64,000 nt of DNA from JAJCYL01 sp963664285 (GCA_963664285.2 CAXXNX010000064.1:1-64000), one strand, 5' to 3'. Shown: positions 11,236 through 21,113, numbered from the stretch's first letter. Translations and numbers: made by a program. The notes: generated by a model not told the origin, from the sequence alone.

Positions 11236-11397
11236 GTGTCTCTAAGAAAACACACCTAAATTAAAAATTATTCTTATGGTCGATCTTTCCATTTTTTCTA
11301 ATCGATTGATACTCAGGTATTAACTCATAGAAAGAAAATGAAAATCTCATCCATAATAATTCATTTTATAAAAAAAGGGCTGTTTTCTTAGAGACAC
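11236..11397. repeat. 162-bp MITE, copy 1, related to the ISNCY-like element
   Basis: The unit has perfect 17-bp inverted ends, GTGTCTCTAAGAAAACA, and no coding capacity. It is flanked by TAATTA on both sides (11230-11235 and 11398-11403). Near-identical 162-bp copies lie at 16536-16697 and 32549-32710. The ends match those of the ISNCY-like element at 14507-16529, so that transposase probably mobilises it. Confidence 0.9.
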
Positions 11398-11403
11398 TAA
11401 TTA

Positions 11404-12895
11404 GGGCTTCCTCAAAAAGTAGTACCCATCAAATTAGCAGCCCTAGATAGATTGAGCACGAATAGGGTTGCAGCAATCCAAGTTTGTGAAGTTGATTTAA
11501 GCTTGGCTTTGATTTCATTGAGCGAGTAAGCTTGTTTGGCATTGCCTATTCTTCCCTCAATGGCATTCCTCTCAGCATATTCCTTTTTTGATTTAGCCTT
11601 CTGGTATGCTGATTTCTTCACAGGTTTTCCTTTTGTGGCAGCTGTCATCCTTATGCTGTTTTCTTTACACCAATTGCGATTCTTATTGGTAGCATAGATT
11701 TTATCGGCCTGTATAAGTTCAGGGTAATAACCAAACAAAGCCTTGTAGGCCTCTGCCTGATTGATCAGGTCCTCACTTTCATTATAGGCATTCCAGCTTA
11801 GGTTATCCTTGGTCATGAACCCATCCATGAGTGAAAGGCCCAACTTGGCACCAAACTCTACACTCTTGCCCTGCTTGCCCCTCACTATCGGGCGTACATG
11901 GGGTTGTGAGATGCTCACTATCCGATCTTTACATTGGTGGGCTTTCTGCTCATACATGCCTTGTTGCTGCTTATAAAGGGTATGGACCACCATCAGTTCC
12001 TGCTGGGTTTTGTGGGGAAAAGGAAACGGCCCTTCCAACAGGTCCAGCATTTGATCGATATGGCCAGGTTCCTTTTTACACAGTTGAGCAACACACGGAT
12101 GGCCTTGCGGATCGATACAACTGATTTTTTCTTCTTTTTGGCTTCCTGCAAATAACGCTTATGGGCCATCCTGCGGTAAGTCCTGGGTTTGACCTCCATC
12201 TTGTCCCTGAGCAGGTCAAACAACCGGTCAACCATCTTTTCGGTCTTGATACGGGCTTCATTGACCAAACCAAGATCATTTGGGTAGGTGATGTATTGAT
12301 CTGCCACAGTGGCATCTATCTTTAATTTACCTTTTGGCCTTTTAGATACCGCACCCTTTTGGTTTGGTTTCCGGTCAGGAAGGGACACCATCATGATGAT
12401 TTTCGAGAATGCATCGAAAGTATCATCCCCTAGTTTTTTTTGCATCTCCACAAAAAGCGTAGGCGAAAACACCAAACCAGGTGTGTAATGGTCCAAACCA
12501 AGAAAGAACTGCATGTATGGGTTTTCGCTGATGGTCAGCAAGGTCTCTTCATCGGACAACCCCAGTTTATGTTTTATAATAAATGCCCCTATGATGTGCC
12601 TTGGGTTGACGCTCTTTGCCCCCATGTTGACGCTGAATTTCCTTTTGTAGATATTTACCAACTCATCCCATGGCAACAAGTTTGCAAGTGCTATCCATCT
12701 GTTGTTTGGGTTGAGTTTGATGGAGTTAATGGAGGAAAATTCTTCTATTTTGGTTTGGTACTGCGATGTGTAATCGATCATATGCAATGTTATACGTCAA
12801 ATATACAAATAACCTTGCATATATAAAAATATATTTACACGTGAATCGCTTAATATGAGCAATCAAGGTCGTTTTTATCCAATCTGAGGAAGCCC
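11404..12895 (-). mobile_element. IS5/IS1182-like insertion sequence
   Basis: This 1,492-bp element has inverted ends GGGCTTCCTCA and TGAGGAAGCCC and TAATTA on each side. Because TAATTA is a palindrome, it could be target duplication or part of longer inverted ends. It lies directly against MITE copy 1 and shares its right TAATTA. The single transposase gene is frameshifted. Confidence 0.8.
11412..12787 (-). pseudogene. IS5/IS1182-like transposase, one frameshift
   Basis: The N-terminal part (12787 to about 12050) reads MHMIDYTSQYQTKIEEFSSI and includes the first catalytic region KLKIDATVADQY. The C-terminal part in another frame reads MLDLLEGPFPFP and includes LIQADKIYATNKNR and RNAIEGRIGNAKQ, giving the later D and E residues. 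The two overlap at CTGGCCATATCGATC near 12050, where a one-base shift would rejoin them as GHIDQMLDLLEG. The IS5 and IS1182 groups usually use a single frame, so this looks like mutation rather than programmed frameshifting. Confidence 0.75.
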
Positions 12896-12953
12896 TAATT
12901 AGAAGCTGGAAATTAGAAGTCGTCGGCATAAAATAACTTCCTATCCCCCCACT

Positions 12954-14192
12954 CTATCTATTCTCACAATTGGTAACAGACCGTTCAATTATATCACAAC
13001 AATCATGAATTTGGTCCTCTGTTATAACTAGTGGCGGAGCAAAACGAATAATATTTCCGTGTGTAGGTTTTGCTAACAATCCGTTCTCTTTCAATTTCAA
13101 GCAAATATTCCAGGCAGTTTTACTCTCCGTAGAATCATTTATAACAATTGCATTTAACAGGCCCTTGCCTCTTACTAATTGCACCATTTCATTCTGCTCT
13201 ATGAAGCTATCCATCCTTTGCCTGAATATTTTTCCAAGGTTCATCGCATTGTCCGCAAGATTTTCATCCCTCACCACTTCAAGAGCAGCTATAGCAACTT
13301 TGCTGCCAAGGGGATTTCCACCAAAAGTGGAACCATGCTGGCCAGGCCTCATAACTTCCATAATATGGTTATCTGCCAAAACAGCAGAGACCGGATAAGC
13401 GCCACCACCAAGTGCTTTGCCAAGAATAAGAATATCCGGTCTAGCTTCCTCATAATCGGTAGCAAGTAGTTTACCTGTCCTAGCAATACCAGTTTGAATT
13501 TCATCACCAATGAAAAGCACTTTATTGACCTCACAGGCATTTTTTACAGAGGCCAGATATCCTTCATCAGGAACAAATACTCCAGCTTCACCTTGAATCG
13601 GTTCTATCAGGACTCCTGCAATGGTTGGATCTTCGAGCTCCTTTTCTAAGACATTAATGTCATTATAGGGAACCCTGATGAAACCCGGAGTTAAAGGGCC
13701 ATAATTATTATAGGCATCCGGGTCATTAGAAAAACTGATAATTGTGGTTGTACGTCCATGAAAATTCCCGTCAAAAACCACAATCTTGGCTTGATCCCGG
13801 GGTATTCCCTTCTTTTCATACCCCCATTTGCGACAAAGTTTAATAGCCGTTTCAACTCCTTCTGCGCCAGTATTCATAGGCAAGACCTTATCATATCCGA
13901 AGTAATTGGTAACAAACTCCTCATATGCACCAAGAGCATCGCTATAAAAGGCCCTTGAGGTTAAAGTAAGTGTTTCAGCCTGATCTTTTAGCGTTTGAAT
14001 AATTTTCGGATGACAATGGCCTTGATTCACTGCAGAATAAGCAGATAAGAAGTCATAATATTTCTTCCCTTCTAAATCCCAGACAAAAACACCTTCTCCC
14101 CTGGCCAATACAGCAGGCAATGGATTATAGTTATGGGCCCCATAGGTATTTTCTAATTCTATTGCAGATTGGCTGTTTATTACCAGGTCCAT
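12954..14192 (-). CDS. rocD: Ornithine--oxo-acid aminotransferase
   Basis: This 412-aa, PLP-dependent class III aminotransferase converts ornithine and 2-oxoglutarate to glutamate semialdehyde and glutamate in the cytosol. It shows NTGAEGVETAIKLCRKWGY near 107-125, the cofactor aspartate in IGDEIQTG (D230) and the PLP-binding lysine in LILGKALGGGAYPVS (K259). Length and N-terminus (YGAHNYNPLPAVLARGEG) are typical of bacterial RocD. It is intact although mobile elements lie 58 bp downstream and about 300 bp upstream. It is divergently placed from the DUF5522 gene. Confidence 0.95.
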   Translation of the reverse strand: MDLVINSQSAIELENTYGAHNYNPLPAVLARGEGVFVWDLEGKKYYDFLSAYSAVNQGHCHPKIIQTLKDQAETLTLTSRAFYSDALGAYEEFVTNYFGYDKVLPMNTGAEGVETAIKLCRKWGYEKKGIPRDQAKIVVFDGNFHGRTTTIISFSNDPDAYNNYGPLTPGFIRVPYNDINVLEKELEDPTIAGVLIEPIQGEAGVFVPDEGYLASVKNACEVNKVLFIGDEIQTGIARTGKLLATDYEEARPDILILGKALGGGAYPVSAVLADNHIMEVMRPGQHGSTFGGNPLGSKVAIAALEVVRDENLADNAMNLGKIFRQRMDSFIEQNEMVQLVRGKGLLNAIVINDSTESKTAWNICLKLKENGLLAKPTHGNIIRFAPPLVITEDQIHDCCDIIERSVTNCENR

Positions 14193-14242
14193 ATTATTTT
14201 CGGGTTGATTTTAAACAAATATTAATAATTGGATCAAAGGTA

Positions 14243-14413
14243 GTGAAGTCCGCAGAAACAAATCGGAAACCGGAGAAGTCCTTAGAAAAGGATGATTATT
14301 ATTATACACCCGAAGGATTTACAGTCTTTACAAAAAAATACCATCTCAAACGTGGTTTTTGCTGTAAAAGTGGTTGCAGACATTGCCCCTATGGATTCGA
14401 AAGAACCCCATAG
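14243..14413 (+). CDS. DUF5522-like small cysteine protein
   Basis: The short protein ends YHLKRGFCCKSGCRHCPYGF, the cysteine-rich signature of the Bacteroidota DUF5522 family, preceded by YYYTPEGFTVFTKK. I chose GTG 14243 because an ATG at 14120 would overlap rocD antisense and add a non-conserved hydrophobic stretch. The four closely spaced cysteines suggest metal binding, and the function is unknown. It sits head-to-head with rocD. The following 90 bases hold nothing recognisable up to the ISNCY element. Confidence 0.7.
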   Translation: MKSAETNRKPEKSLEKDDYYYTPEGFTVFTKKYHLKRGFCCKSGCRHCPYGFERTP

Positions 14414-14506
14414 ACGGTGGATCGTCGTGTATAAATTAGAAATACCATTCCAAATTCACACCAGTGATTCACCAATCCATATCCGAATAATCATCGACCT
14501 TATTTA

Positions 14507-16529
14507 GTGTCTCTAAGAAAACAGCGAGTTTTAGGTCGTATTAAAATATTGCTTAAAATGGAACAATGAAAAAATCACTCACCTTGCTGACTAATAAAGG
14601 GTGACTTTGCTTTTATTCATTGTTTTTGATGGTTTTTGATAAAAATAGCCGGGTTTTAGCCTGGCCAGGACGCACTCCTGCCAGTGCCTAATCCTTATTA
14701 AACAGCTAAAAGGTGATTAAGCTGCTTGTTTCTGGCAATTGGCTTGCTGCTGGGCGGCCAGACGGTCAGCCTGGAGTTTACGCCCGATCTTGTGAAGGTT
14801 GTAGGCAGTAATGGCCAACCCGATGTAGCTATTAAAAGTTTTGCGGGTACGGTTCGGGCATCGGTCCAATCCCCGGTGTTCCAGCTCATTAATGTTGGAT
14901 TCGATAGCAGAATGCTTGTTTTTCAACCTTTTGAAGGCTGGCGCTGATTCGATGGCTTTTTCTTCTTTGTTTAACCTACCCTTTTTAGGCATGATCACTT
15001 CTGGGATGAAGGTTTGCAGAGTTGCTTTATCCTCTTTATCGGAAAACCCCTTGTCGGTGCTCAGGCTTTGGATGGGGTATTTCTCAGCGATACGCCGGGC
15101 AATTGATAGGGTAAGTTGGTTGTCGGTTTGTTTTTCAGCTATTTGCCAGTCTATGAGTAAATGGTATTGATCCGAAGTGATGGCCAGATTCTTACCGATC
15201 TCCACATTGGGGTGCAGTTTGCCTTTTTTGATCATTTCGGCATAAGGTTGAAAGATGGAAAAGACTTTTTCGGCATGGGGAATGGTCTCTGCTCTGATCA
15301 ACCGCCTGTCGAGCAACTCGATGTGCTTTTCCAACATCTCAAGATAATAGGTCAATGCCATCAGGGCTGCGAACTCCTCGATAGAGTTTCCCTGATATTT
15401 TTCCAACATTTGGCCCACTTTCTTGCTCAAAGCACGGGCTTTAGTCAGATAGGAAGTGGCAGCCTGCTCTACCCGCTCCTCTTTGTTTTTTCCTCCTGAG
15501 CCGGTGGTCCTGCCCACGCTGCGCATCAGCCTTTTGAGGGATCTGCGCCAATCCCCGGACTTACGCCAGCCAGTAAAATACCTTTTTGAGACCAATAAAT
15601 CAGCTACATCTATACACTTTCTGGCACTGTCCCATAGCAGGTTGTAGCCGGTAGGAAAGTGGGTGTCGGTTTCTACCACGAAACTATCGGTCTTGCAACG
15701 CAAGGCAACTTCCTCCCCTCCGGTTTTTCCTTTTTTTTTAAACACCTGGTGACCTGCTGCTACGATTACATCATTGATGCCGATGAGCAGTTCATCGTCC
15801 AGCAAGGTCACATTGTCATAAATGTTCTGGTACTTATACTGTTTGCCCACAGAGTAGTCGGTAGGTAGCACCCCCATAATGCCCCGTACCAACGTGTCGT
15901 AATTGGAGATATGGTGTAACTCATCGTAAGAGATGTTCATGCACAGGCGCACCTGGGCCAATACGAAGACCTCCCACAGACTCATACCCTCACGGCCCGT
16001 CTTTTTCTTTCCCTCAATGAGTTTGGAAGAAAGTAATTCAAAAATACGCTGGTTCCATTCAGGTTGGACATAGATATATTGAAGGGCGGCTGCCAGGGCA
16101 GCTAAGTGGCTTTTAGTTTTCACCGGAGCCTCTACTTGCTCGATGGGTGTGCATCTCAGGGTAAGTTGGGGCTGGAAGGATTTCCTCATGGTTTGTATTT
16201 ATATCGGTTATATGCAATATAATGATTAATCCTGATAAACCAACCGAAAAAATCGTTTCTTTTCTACACTGAATGAACAAAAAAAGGACAGGGATTTTAC
16301 TCCCCGACAGACCAAAAAGCCTGCGAATCTCAAAGTGAATTCTTTGGGGTTTTTGAATGGAAAACCTTCAAATGGCCAATTAACAGGCTACAACGCAACT
16401 GTTCTTGATAATATTTGTGAATTTGATAATTCTACTGAATCAGATTCGAGAATAATTCAGCGCTGATTTGATGGAAAAAATACGAATATGATGGATAATC
16501 AGCATATTAGCCTGTTTTCATACAGACAC
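14507..16529 (-). mobile_element. ISNCY-type insertion sequence, copy 1 (intact transposase)
   Basis: The 2,023-bp element has imperfect ends GTGTCTCTAAGAAAACAG (left) and GTGTCTGTATGAAAACAG (right, reverse complement). A second 2,022-bp copy at 50393-52414 confirms the boundaries. The right flank is TAATTA. The left flank is TATTTA, so the two sides differ by one base, which fits mutation or a rearranged end. MITE copy 2 follows immediately. Confidence 0.88.
14717..16189 (-). CDS. ISNCY-type DDE transposase
   Basis: The 490-aa protein starts MRKSFQPQLTLRCTP. A DDE core can be followed as FVVETDTHFP near residue 180, SLSTDKGFSDKED near 385 and SNINELEHRGLDRCPNRTRK near 440. This layout resembles the IS1202/ISDol1 groups, which ISfinder keeps apart as ISNCY. 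I could not run a search to decide between them. It is the only intact transposase for this end sequence in the window and so the likely driver of the three 162-bp MITEs. Confidence 0.8.
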   Translation of the reverse strand: MRKSFQPQLTLRCTPIEQVEAPVKTKSHLAALAAALQYIYVQPEWNQRIFELLSSKLIEGKKKTGREGMSLWEVFVLAQVRLCMNISYDELHHISNYDTLVRGIMGVLPTDYSVGKQYKYQNIYDNVTLLDDELLIGINDVIVAAGHQVFKKKGKTGGEEVALRCKTDSFVVETDTHFPTGYNLLWDSARKCIDVADLLVSKRYFTGWRKSGDWRRSLKRLMRSVGRTTGSGGKNKEERVEQAATSYLTKARALSKKVGQMLEKYQGNSIEEFAALMALTYYLEMLEKHIELLDRRLIRAETIPHAEKVFSIFQPYAEMIKKGKLHPNVEIGKNLAITSDQYHLLIDWQIAEKQTDNQLTLSIARRIAEKYPIQSLSTDKGFSDKEDKATLQTFIPEVIMPKKGRLNKEEKAIESAPAFKRLKNKHSAIESNINELEHRGLDRCPNRTRKTFNSYIGLAITAYNLHKIGRKLQADRLAAQQQANCQKQAA

Positions 16530-16535
16530 TAATTA

Positions 16536-16697
16536 GTGTCTCTAAGAAAACACACCTAAATTAAAAATTATTCTTATGGTCGATCTTTCCATTTTTTCTA
16601 ATCGATTGATACTCAGGTATTAACTCATAGAAAGAAAATGAAAATCTCATCCATAATAATTCATTTTATAAAAAAAGGGCTGTTTTCTTAGAGACAC
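16536..16697. repeat. 162-bp MITE, copy 2
   Basis: Same sequence and length as the unit at 11236-11397. It is flanked by TAATTA at 16530-16535, shared with the ISNCY element, and at 16698-16703. It abuts a truncated gene start read on the minus strand. Confidence 0.9.
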
Positions 16698-16703
16698 TAA
16701 TTA

Positions 16704-16753
16704 AGCACTTCAGTCACTTCATCATCGTGAAGAACACCTGGTCTGAATCTCAT
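16704..16753 (-). pseudogene. 5' end of a class II fructose-bisphosphate aldolase-like gene, truncated
   Basis: From ATG 16753 the minus strand reads MRFRPGVLHDDEVTEVL and then runs into the MITE. KPGVxxxDEVxxVF at the extreme N-terminus is characteristic of class II fructose-bisphosphate aldolase (fba). The expected next residues are not found beyond the MITE and ISNCY element at 14414-14506, so the rest of the gene was deleted or moved. Seventeen residues are thin evidence. The 233 bases to 16986 would be the shared divergent promoter region. Confidence 0.4.
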
Positions 16754-16986
16754 TGTGTTAGATCGATTTTAGCCACGAAAGTTTGGGCTGCAAATATAGT
16801 TGATGGCCAATGATATGCTAATGCAAAATGATTTCAAGCGTTTGCATCATGAAATTAATAAGAATCTCATTTTTAGAAACTTTTCTACATACAGTCTCTC
16901 TAAAGCCCTTCAGTGCGCCTGCGCTGTAGCCACATCGACATGAGCGTGTTATATATAGATCTTGGGTTAGATTAGCAATTTATTTA

Positions 16987-18606
16987 ATGGTTATGCATTG
17001 CATAGGAAAGGTGTTTGTTTCCCTACTCATTGTGGGTTGGTTTAGTCAGCTCTCAGCTCAGAACCATCTTCCGAGATTCAATGAGATTGATGTTCAGCAT
17101 TATCGGTTTGATCTCAATTTGAACGACACCACTGATGTCATAAGGGGTGCCGCGAGCATTGATATCCGGTTCAAAGACGATAGACAGAGTTTTTACCTCG
17201 ACCTGGTGTCATTTGATGACTGGACGGGTAAGGGAATGACAGTTTCCAGGATTTCCTCGGGCTCCAAGAAGTTAAAATTTGAACAAGAGGACGATCAGTT
17301 GACTATTTTCCTGAGGAAAAGAGTCTGGAAGGATGAGGTACATTCCTTTATTATTGATTACAACGGTATACCGGAAGAAGGCTTGGTCATCGATAAGAAT
17401 AAATTTGGTGATCGAACATTTTTTGGAGACAATTGGCCTGACAGGGCAAAAAATTGGTTACCCACGGTGGATCATCCATCCGATAAAGCAACAGTTGAAT
17501 TTGTTGTTTCAGCCCCCAGTCACTATAAGGTGATTGGCAATGGAGTGGAAGTAGGGCAAGAAGTTCTCCCTGATAATTATAAAAAGACACATTGGAAGAC
17601 GGATATACCCTTGCCTACTAAGGTGATGGTTTTTGGCGCTTCTCCGTTTAGTGTAGAAGAAGCTGGCTGGGTAAATAGTATTCCCGTCACTACCTGGGTA
17701 TTTCCACAAAATGAGTCAGCGGGCTTTCATGATTTCCAACCGTCGGTATCCATATTGGATTATTTCATTAAAAAGATAGGAGAGTACCCTTACAGGAAAC
17801 TTGCCAATGTGCAATCTAAAACACGGCACGGAGGGATGGAAAATGCCAGTAATATATTTTATTTCGAGGCCGCTGTGACCGGAAAGAGAGAAAGGGATTT
17901 TCTCATTGCCCATGAGGTTGCTCACCAATGGTTTGGAAACTCAGCCACCGAAGCTAACTGGCACCATGTCTGGTTGAGTGAAGGGTTTGCTACTTATATG
18001 ACCAATCTTTATGCCGAAGATACTTATGGCCCTTCTGTATTTATAGCGAGGATGCAATCTCAACGGCAAAAAGTGATTGACTATAGCGAAGTTAAGCTGG
18101 CCCCTGTGATAGACCGTTCCATCGTAGATTACGAGGAACTGCTCAATGCAAATTCCTATCAAAAGGGATCATGGATCTTGCATATGTTGAGAAAAAGTGT
18201 AGGGGATAAGATTTTTATTGAGGGAATAAGAGCATACTATGGTCAGTACAAAGGATCCAATGCGCTGACATCAGATTTCAGGCGTATAATGGAAATTGTA
18301 TCTGGTAAAAATCTGAGCGCTTTTTTTGATCAATGGCTTTTCAAACCTGGTCATCCAAAACTTCAATTTGATTGGGATCAGGATAAATCCTCAAATAAGC
18401 TAACACTTACCCTGGACCAGGTCCAGGAGGGGATATTCCGATTCCCGATAGAAGTTCAAATCATCTTTGATGATGACAGTTCTACACTGGAGACGTTGGA
18501 CATAGATGAAAAGTTGGAAGAGTTCATTATTTCAGTCGATTCAGGAGTGAAGGATATTCTAATAGATCCGAATACATGGTTATTGTTTGAACCGATCAAC
18601 AATTAA
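16987..18606 (+). CDS. M1-family zinc metallopeptidase (aminopeptidase N-like), secreted
   Basis: The 539-aa protein has a signal peptide ending near QLSAQ. The exopeptidase motif GGMEN is at 282-286. The zinc site is HEVAHQWFG (H309, H313), with the third ligand E332 in WLSEGFATYM, an exact HExxH-18-E spacing. M1 enzymes remove N-terminal residues from peptides. The length is shorter than full E. coli PepN and matches the compact Bacteroidota form lacking the long C-terminal helical domain. It is followed 50 bp later by a metallo-hydrolase gene in the same direction. Confidence 0.9.
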   Translation: MVMHCIGKVFVSLLIVGWFSQLSAQNHLPRFNEIDVQHYRFDLNLNDTTDVIRGAASIDIRFKDDRQSFYLDLVSFDDWTGKGMTVSRISSGSKKLKFEQEDDQLTIFLRKRVWKDEVHSFIIDYNGIPEEGLVIDKNKFGDRTFFGDNWPDRAKNWLPTVDHPSDKATVEFVVSAPSHYKVIGNGVEVGQEVLPDNYKKTHWKTDIPLPTKVMVFGASPFSVEEAGWVNSIPVTTWVFPQNESAGFHDFQPSVSILDYFIKKIGEYPYRKLANVQSKTRHGGMENASNIFYFEAAVTGKRERDFLIAHEVAHQWFGNSATEANWHHVWLSEGFATYMTNLYAEDTYGPSVFIARMQSQRQKVIDYSEVKLAPVIDRSIVDYEELLNANSYQKGSWILHMLRKSVGDKIFIEGIRAYYGQYKGSNALTSDFRRIMEIVSGKNLSAFFDQWLFKPGHPKLQFDWDQDKSSNKLTLTLDQVQEGIFRFPIEVQIIFDDDSSTLETLDIDEKLEEFIISVDSGVKDILIDPNTWLLFEPINN

Positions 18607-18656
18607 TCATTGTAAATACATAAATTTTCATCTTACTTCAGGTAAAGTCTTTCCGA

Positions 18657-19544
18657 ATGAAAAAAATTGTAACTACGCTCTGGTTGGTAATGATAGTTTT
18701 ATCCATTAATGCCCAGGATTGGGATGCAGTGGAGATAAAAACCACTAAAGTGGCCGAAAACATTTATATGTTACAAGGCCGTGGGGGCAACATTGGTGTA
18801 TTTGTTGGTGAAGAAGGCAACATGATCGTTGACAATCAGTTTGCGCAGCTTGCTGACAAAATTAAAGCAGCAATTAATACTATTTCTGAAAAGCCTATCA
18901 AATATGTAGTTAATACCCATTGGCATGGTGACCATGTGGGTGGCAATGAGGTTTATGGTGCAGAGGGCAGTATTATTATTGCTCATGATAATGTTCGGAC
19001 CAGGGTCAGCACTGGTCAGTTCATGGCTTTCCAGCAGAATAAGGTGGAGGCCCGACCAGAAGTGGCCTGGCCTATCGTAACATTTTCAGATGACATCACC
19101 TATTATTTTAATGATGAAGAAATTATGATCCATCATTCCCCGTCCGCACATACTGATGGAGACGCAGTGATCTATTTTAAGAAGGCCAATGTGATTCATA
19201 TGGGGGATACGTTTGTCCGCTATGGTTATCCATTCATCGATATATCGGCTGGTGGCACTGTAAGTGGAATGATTGCCAATTTGAATGAAACCCTGGGTAT
19301 GATTAATGATGAGACCAAGGTCATTCCAGGCCATGGTCAGTTATCAACGCGTTCAGACATGATCAATTTTAGAGATGTGCTGACTGATATTCGCGATAAG
19401 GTTAAGAAATCAATTGAAAAAGGTAAATCGCTGGACGATATACTTTCTTCTGGGATCACCAAAAAGTATGATGAGAAATGGGGTGGTGGTTTCATAAAGA
19501 CTAAAGACTTCCTCACATTCGTTTATGAAGATTTGGTGAAGTAG
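18657..19544 (+). CDS. MBL-fold metallo-hydrolase, secreted (B3 beta-lactamase-like)
   Basis: The 295-aa protein has a signal peptide (MKKIVTTLWLVMIVLSINAQ). The zinc motif HWHGDH is at 88-93, with later ligands in HSPSAHTDGDAVIYF and VIPGHGQ. The arrangement matches periplasmic MBL proteins related to subclass B3 and quinoprotein-relay SoxH-like enzymes. The substrate cannot be read from sequence. It is probably co-transcribed with the upstream peptidase. Confidence 0.85.
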   Translation: MKKIVTTLWLVMIVLSINAQDWDAVEIKTTKVAENIYMLQGRGGNIGVFVGEEGNMIVDNQFAQLADKIKAAINTISEKPIKYVVNTHWHGDHVGGNEVYGAEGSIIIAHDNVRTRVSTGQFMAFQQNKVEARPEVAWPIVTFSDDITYYFNDEEIMIHHSPSAHTDGDAVIYFKKANVIHMGDTFVRYGYPFIDISAGGTVSGMIANLNETLGMINDETKVIPGHGQLSTRSDMINFRDVLTDIRDKVKKSIEKGKSLDDILSSGITKKYDEKWGGGFIKTKDFLTFVYEDLVK

Positions 19545-19715
19545 TATCTGATCAGATTATTGAAAGGCCAAAACTATTGATTGGTACGTTTATTGGTGAC
19601 TGGCAGTAATTCTTCGTGCCAAAAGCTTGAATTTCTTGAGCTAAGTTTACAAGGCCCTCATAAAGTTTCTGCGTGAGTCTTAACCCGAAAAATTCATAGT
19701 AGACAATAAAAAACA

Positions 19716-19773
19716 GGCATAAATTGCTTATATTGAGATAGTTAGACAACAAAATAAGCAATTAATTTATGCC
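19716..19773 (+). promoter_or_regulatory. Leader hairpin covering the IS1380 transposase start codon
   Basis: GGCATAAATTGCTTAT pairs with ATAAGCAATT-AATT-TATGCC: a 16-bp stem with a 4-base bulge and a 22-base loop. The transposase ATG lies in the 3' arm. The same hairpin is in every copy that keeps this end. In other elements such hairpins block translation of read-through mRNA from outside promoters, and I infer that role here. Confidence 0.6.
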
Positions 19774-21085
19774 TGAATATAAGGAAAAAGATACCGTATT
19801 TTATCGAGGAAAACAAGCTTTTAAATTTGATTTTTCAGCATCAGCGATTAGCTCAGACGGAGCGATATTGTTAAGTGAAAAAGTAGAGAGAAAGACTGGT
19901 CTATTAAAAAGCTTCGCCGCACTGATTCCTGACTATCGAAACCCCTTTTTTATCGAATACACTTATGAAGAAATGCTTCGCCAACGGGTGTTTTTAATGA
20001 TGCAGGGCTATCAGGATTGCAATGACGAACAAAAACTCCGAGAGGATCCGGTGATCCGTAAAGTACTAGATAGCGGATTATGTTCCCAGCCTACTTTAAG
20101 TCGATTTGAAAACAAGGCCGATCGGAGTCTGATCTACCAGATGAGTCAATGGTTTGTAGACCGTTATGTAGAGGAGTTGAAAGAGAAGACTGGTCAAATC
20201 ATCATTGATGTAGATGGTACCGATGACCCTACTCATGGATCCCAACAACTCAGTTTGCATAATGGCTATTATGGACAGACTATGTACCATGAGTTGTTCT
20301 TTAAGGACGGGAACACCGGTCAGGTCATTTTACCAGTACTACGTCCGGGCAATTGTCACTCCAACAAATGGTTTGTGGCCTTATTGAAAAGGATTGTCAT
20401 TAAAATCAGAAAAAAACTGCCCTCAGTAAAGATCCTTATTCGAGCGGATAGTGGCTTTTCAGGAGCATCTTTTTATCGGATAGCTAAGCAGTTTGACCTT
20501 CAATTTTGTTTAGGTATTAGTAGTAATGAAGTTTTAAAGACTTTTACCAAACAGACTATCATTGAAGTAAAAAAGGAATATGCTTCAAAAATCATCAAAC
20601 ATCAAGAGTTTGTTGGCCCGTTTACTTACCAGGCCAAAAGCTGGGATCGTTCTGAAAAGCTGTACGCCAAAGTGGAGTCTACCGGAAAAGGAATGAATGT
20701 CCGTTACTTTGTGAGCAACTTTGAAGCGATGACCGCTCAACAGATTTACTTTGATTTTTATGTCAAGCGAGGTGATGCCAGTGAAAATCGAATAAAGGAA
20801 CTCAAAAACATGACTTATTCCGACCGGCTTTCCTGTCATCGCTACTGGGCCAATTTCATGCGTTTAATCATCGCTACCCTCTGTTATGAAATGTTCCGGC
20901 AGATTAAATTATTAATTGCCAAAACAAAACACCACTTTGCTAAACGATGGCAAGTGGACAATATCCGGCTTTACCTGATGAAGGTTGGGGCGTGCCTGAA
21001 AGAAAGGAAAAGATCATTGACAATACAATTCTCAAGAGCCTTTAGATATCAATACCTGCTGGGCGATTTGCTTACGGTGAACTGA
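19769..21085 (+). CDS. IS1380-family transposase
   Basis: The 438-aa DDE transposase has IIIDVDGTDDPTHG near residue 145 (first D) and ILIRADSGFSGASF near 228 (second D). The YREK-like helix FYVKRGDASENRIKELKNM near 330-350 supplies the third acidic residue. Copies at 35950-37266 and 42684-44000 are also intact; the others are frameshifted, split or truncated. Confidence 0.95.
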   Translation: MPEYKEKDTVFYRGKQAFKFDFSASAISSDGAILLSEKVERKTGLLKSFAALIPDYRNPFFIEYTYEEMLRQRVFLMMQGYQDCNDEQKLREDPVIRKVLDSGLCSQPTLSRFENKADRSLIYQMSQWFVDRYVEELKEKTGQIIIDVDGTDDPTHGSQQLSLHNGYYGQTMYHELFFKDGNTGQVILPVLRPGNCHSNKWFVALLKRIVIKIRKKLPSVKILIRADSGFSGASFYRIAKQFDLQFCLGISSNEVLKTFTKQTIIEVKKEYASKIIKHQEFVGPFTYQAKSWDRSEKLYAKVESTGKGMNVRYFVSNFEAMTAQQIYFDFYVKRGDASENRIKELKNMTYSDRLSCHRYWANFMRLIIATLCYEMFRQIKLLIAKTKHHFAKRWQVDNIRLYLMKVGACLKERKRSLTIQFSRAFRYQYLLGDLLTVN

Positions 21086-21113
21086 CCGATCAGTTAAACA
21101 GTTTGGTTTAATC

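Noticed and set aside
11412..12787. Programmed frameshifting in the IS5/IS1182-like transposase
   Set aside because: There is no slippery A6G or U6-type heptamer at the overlap near 12050, and these groups normally use one frame. Mutation is simpler.
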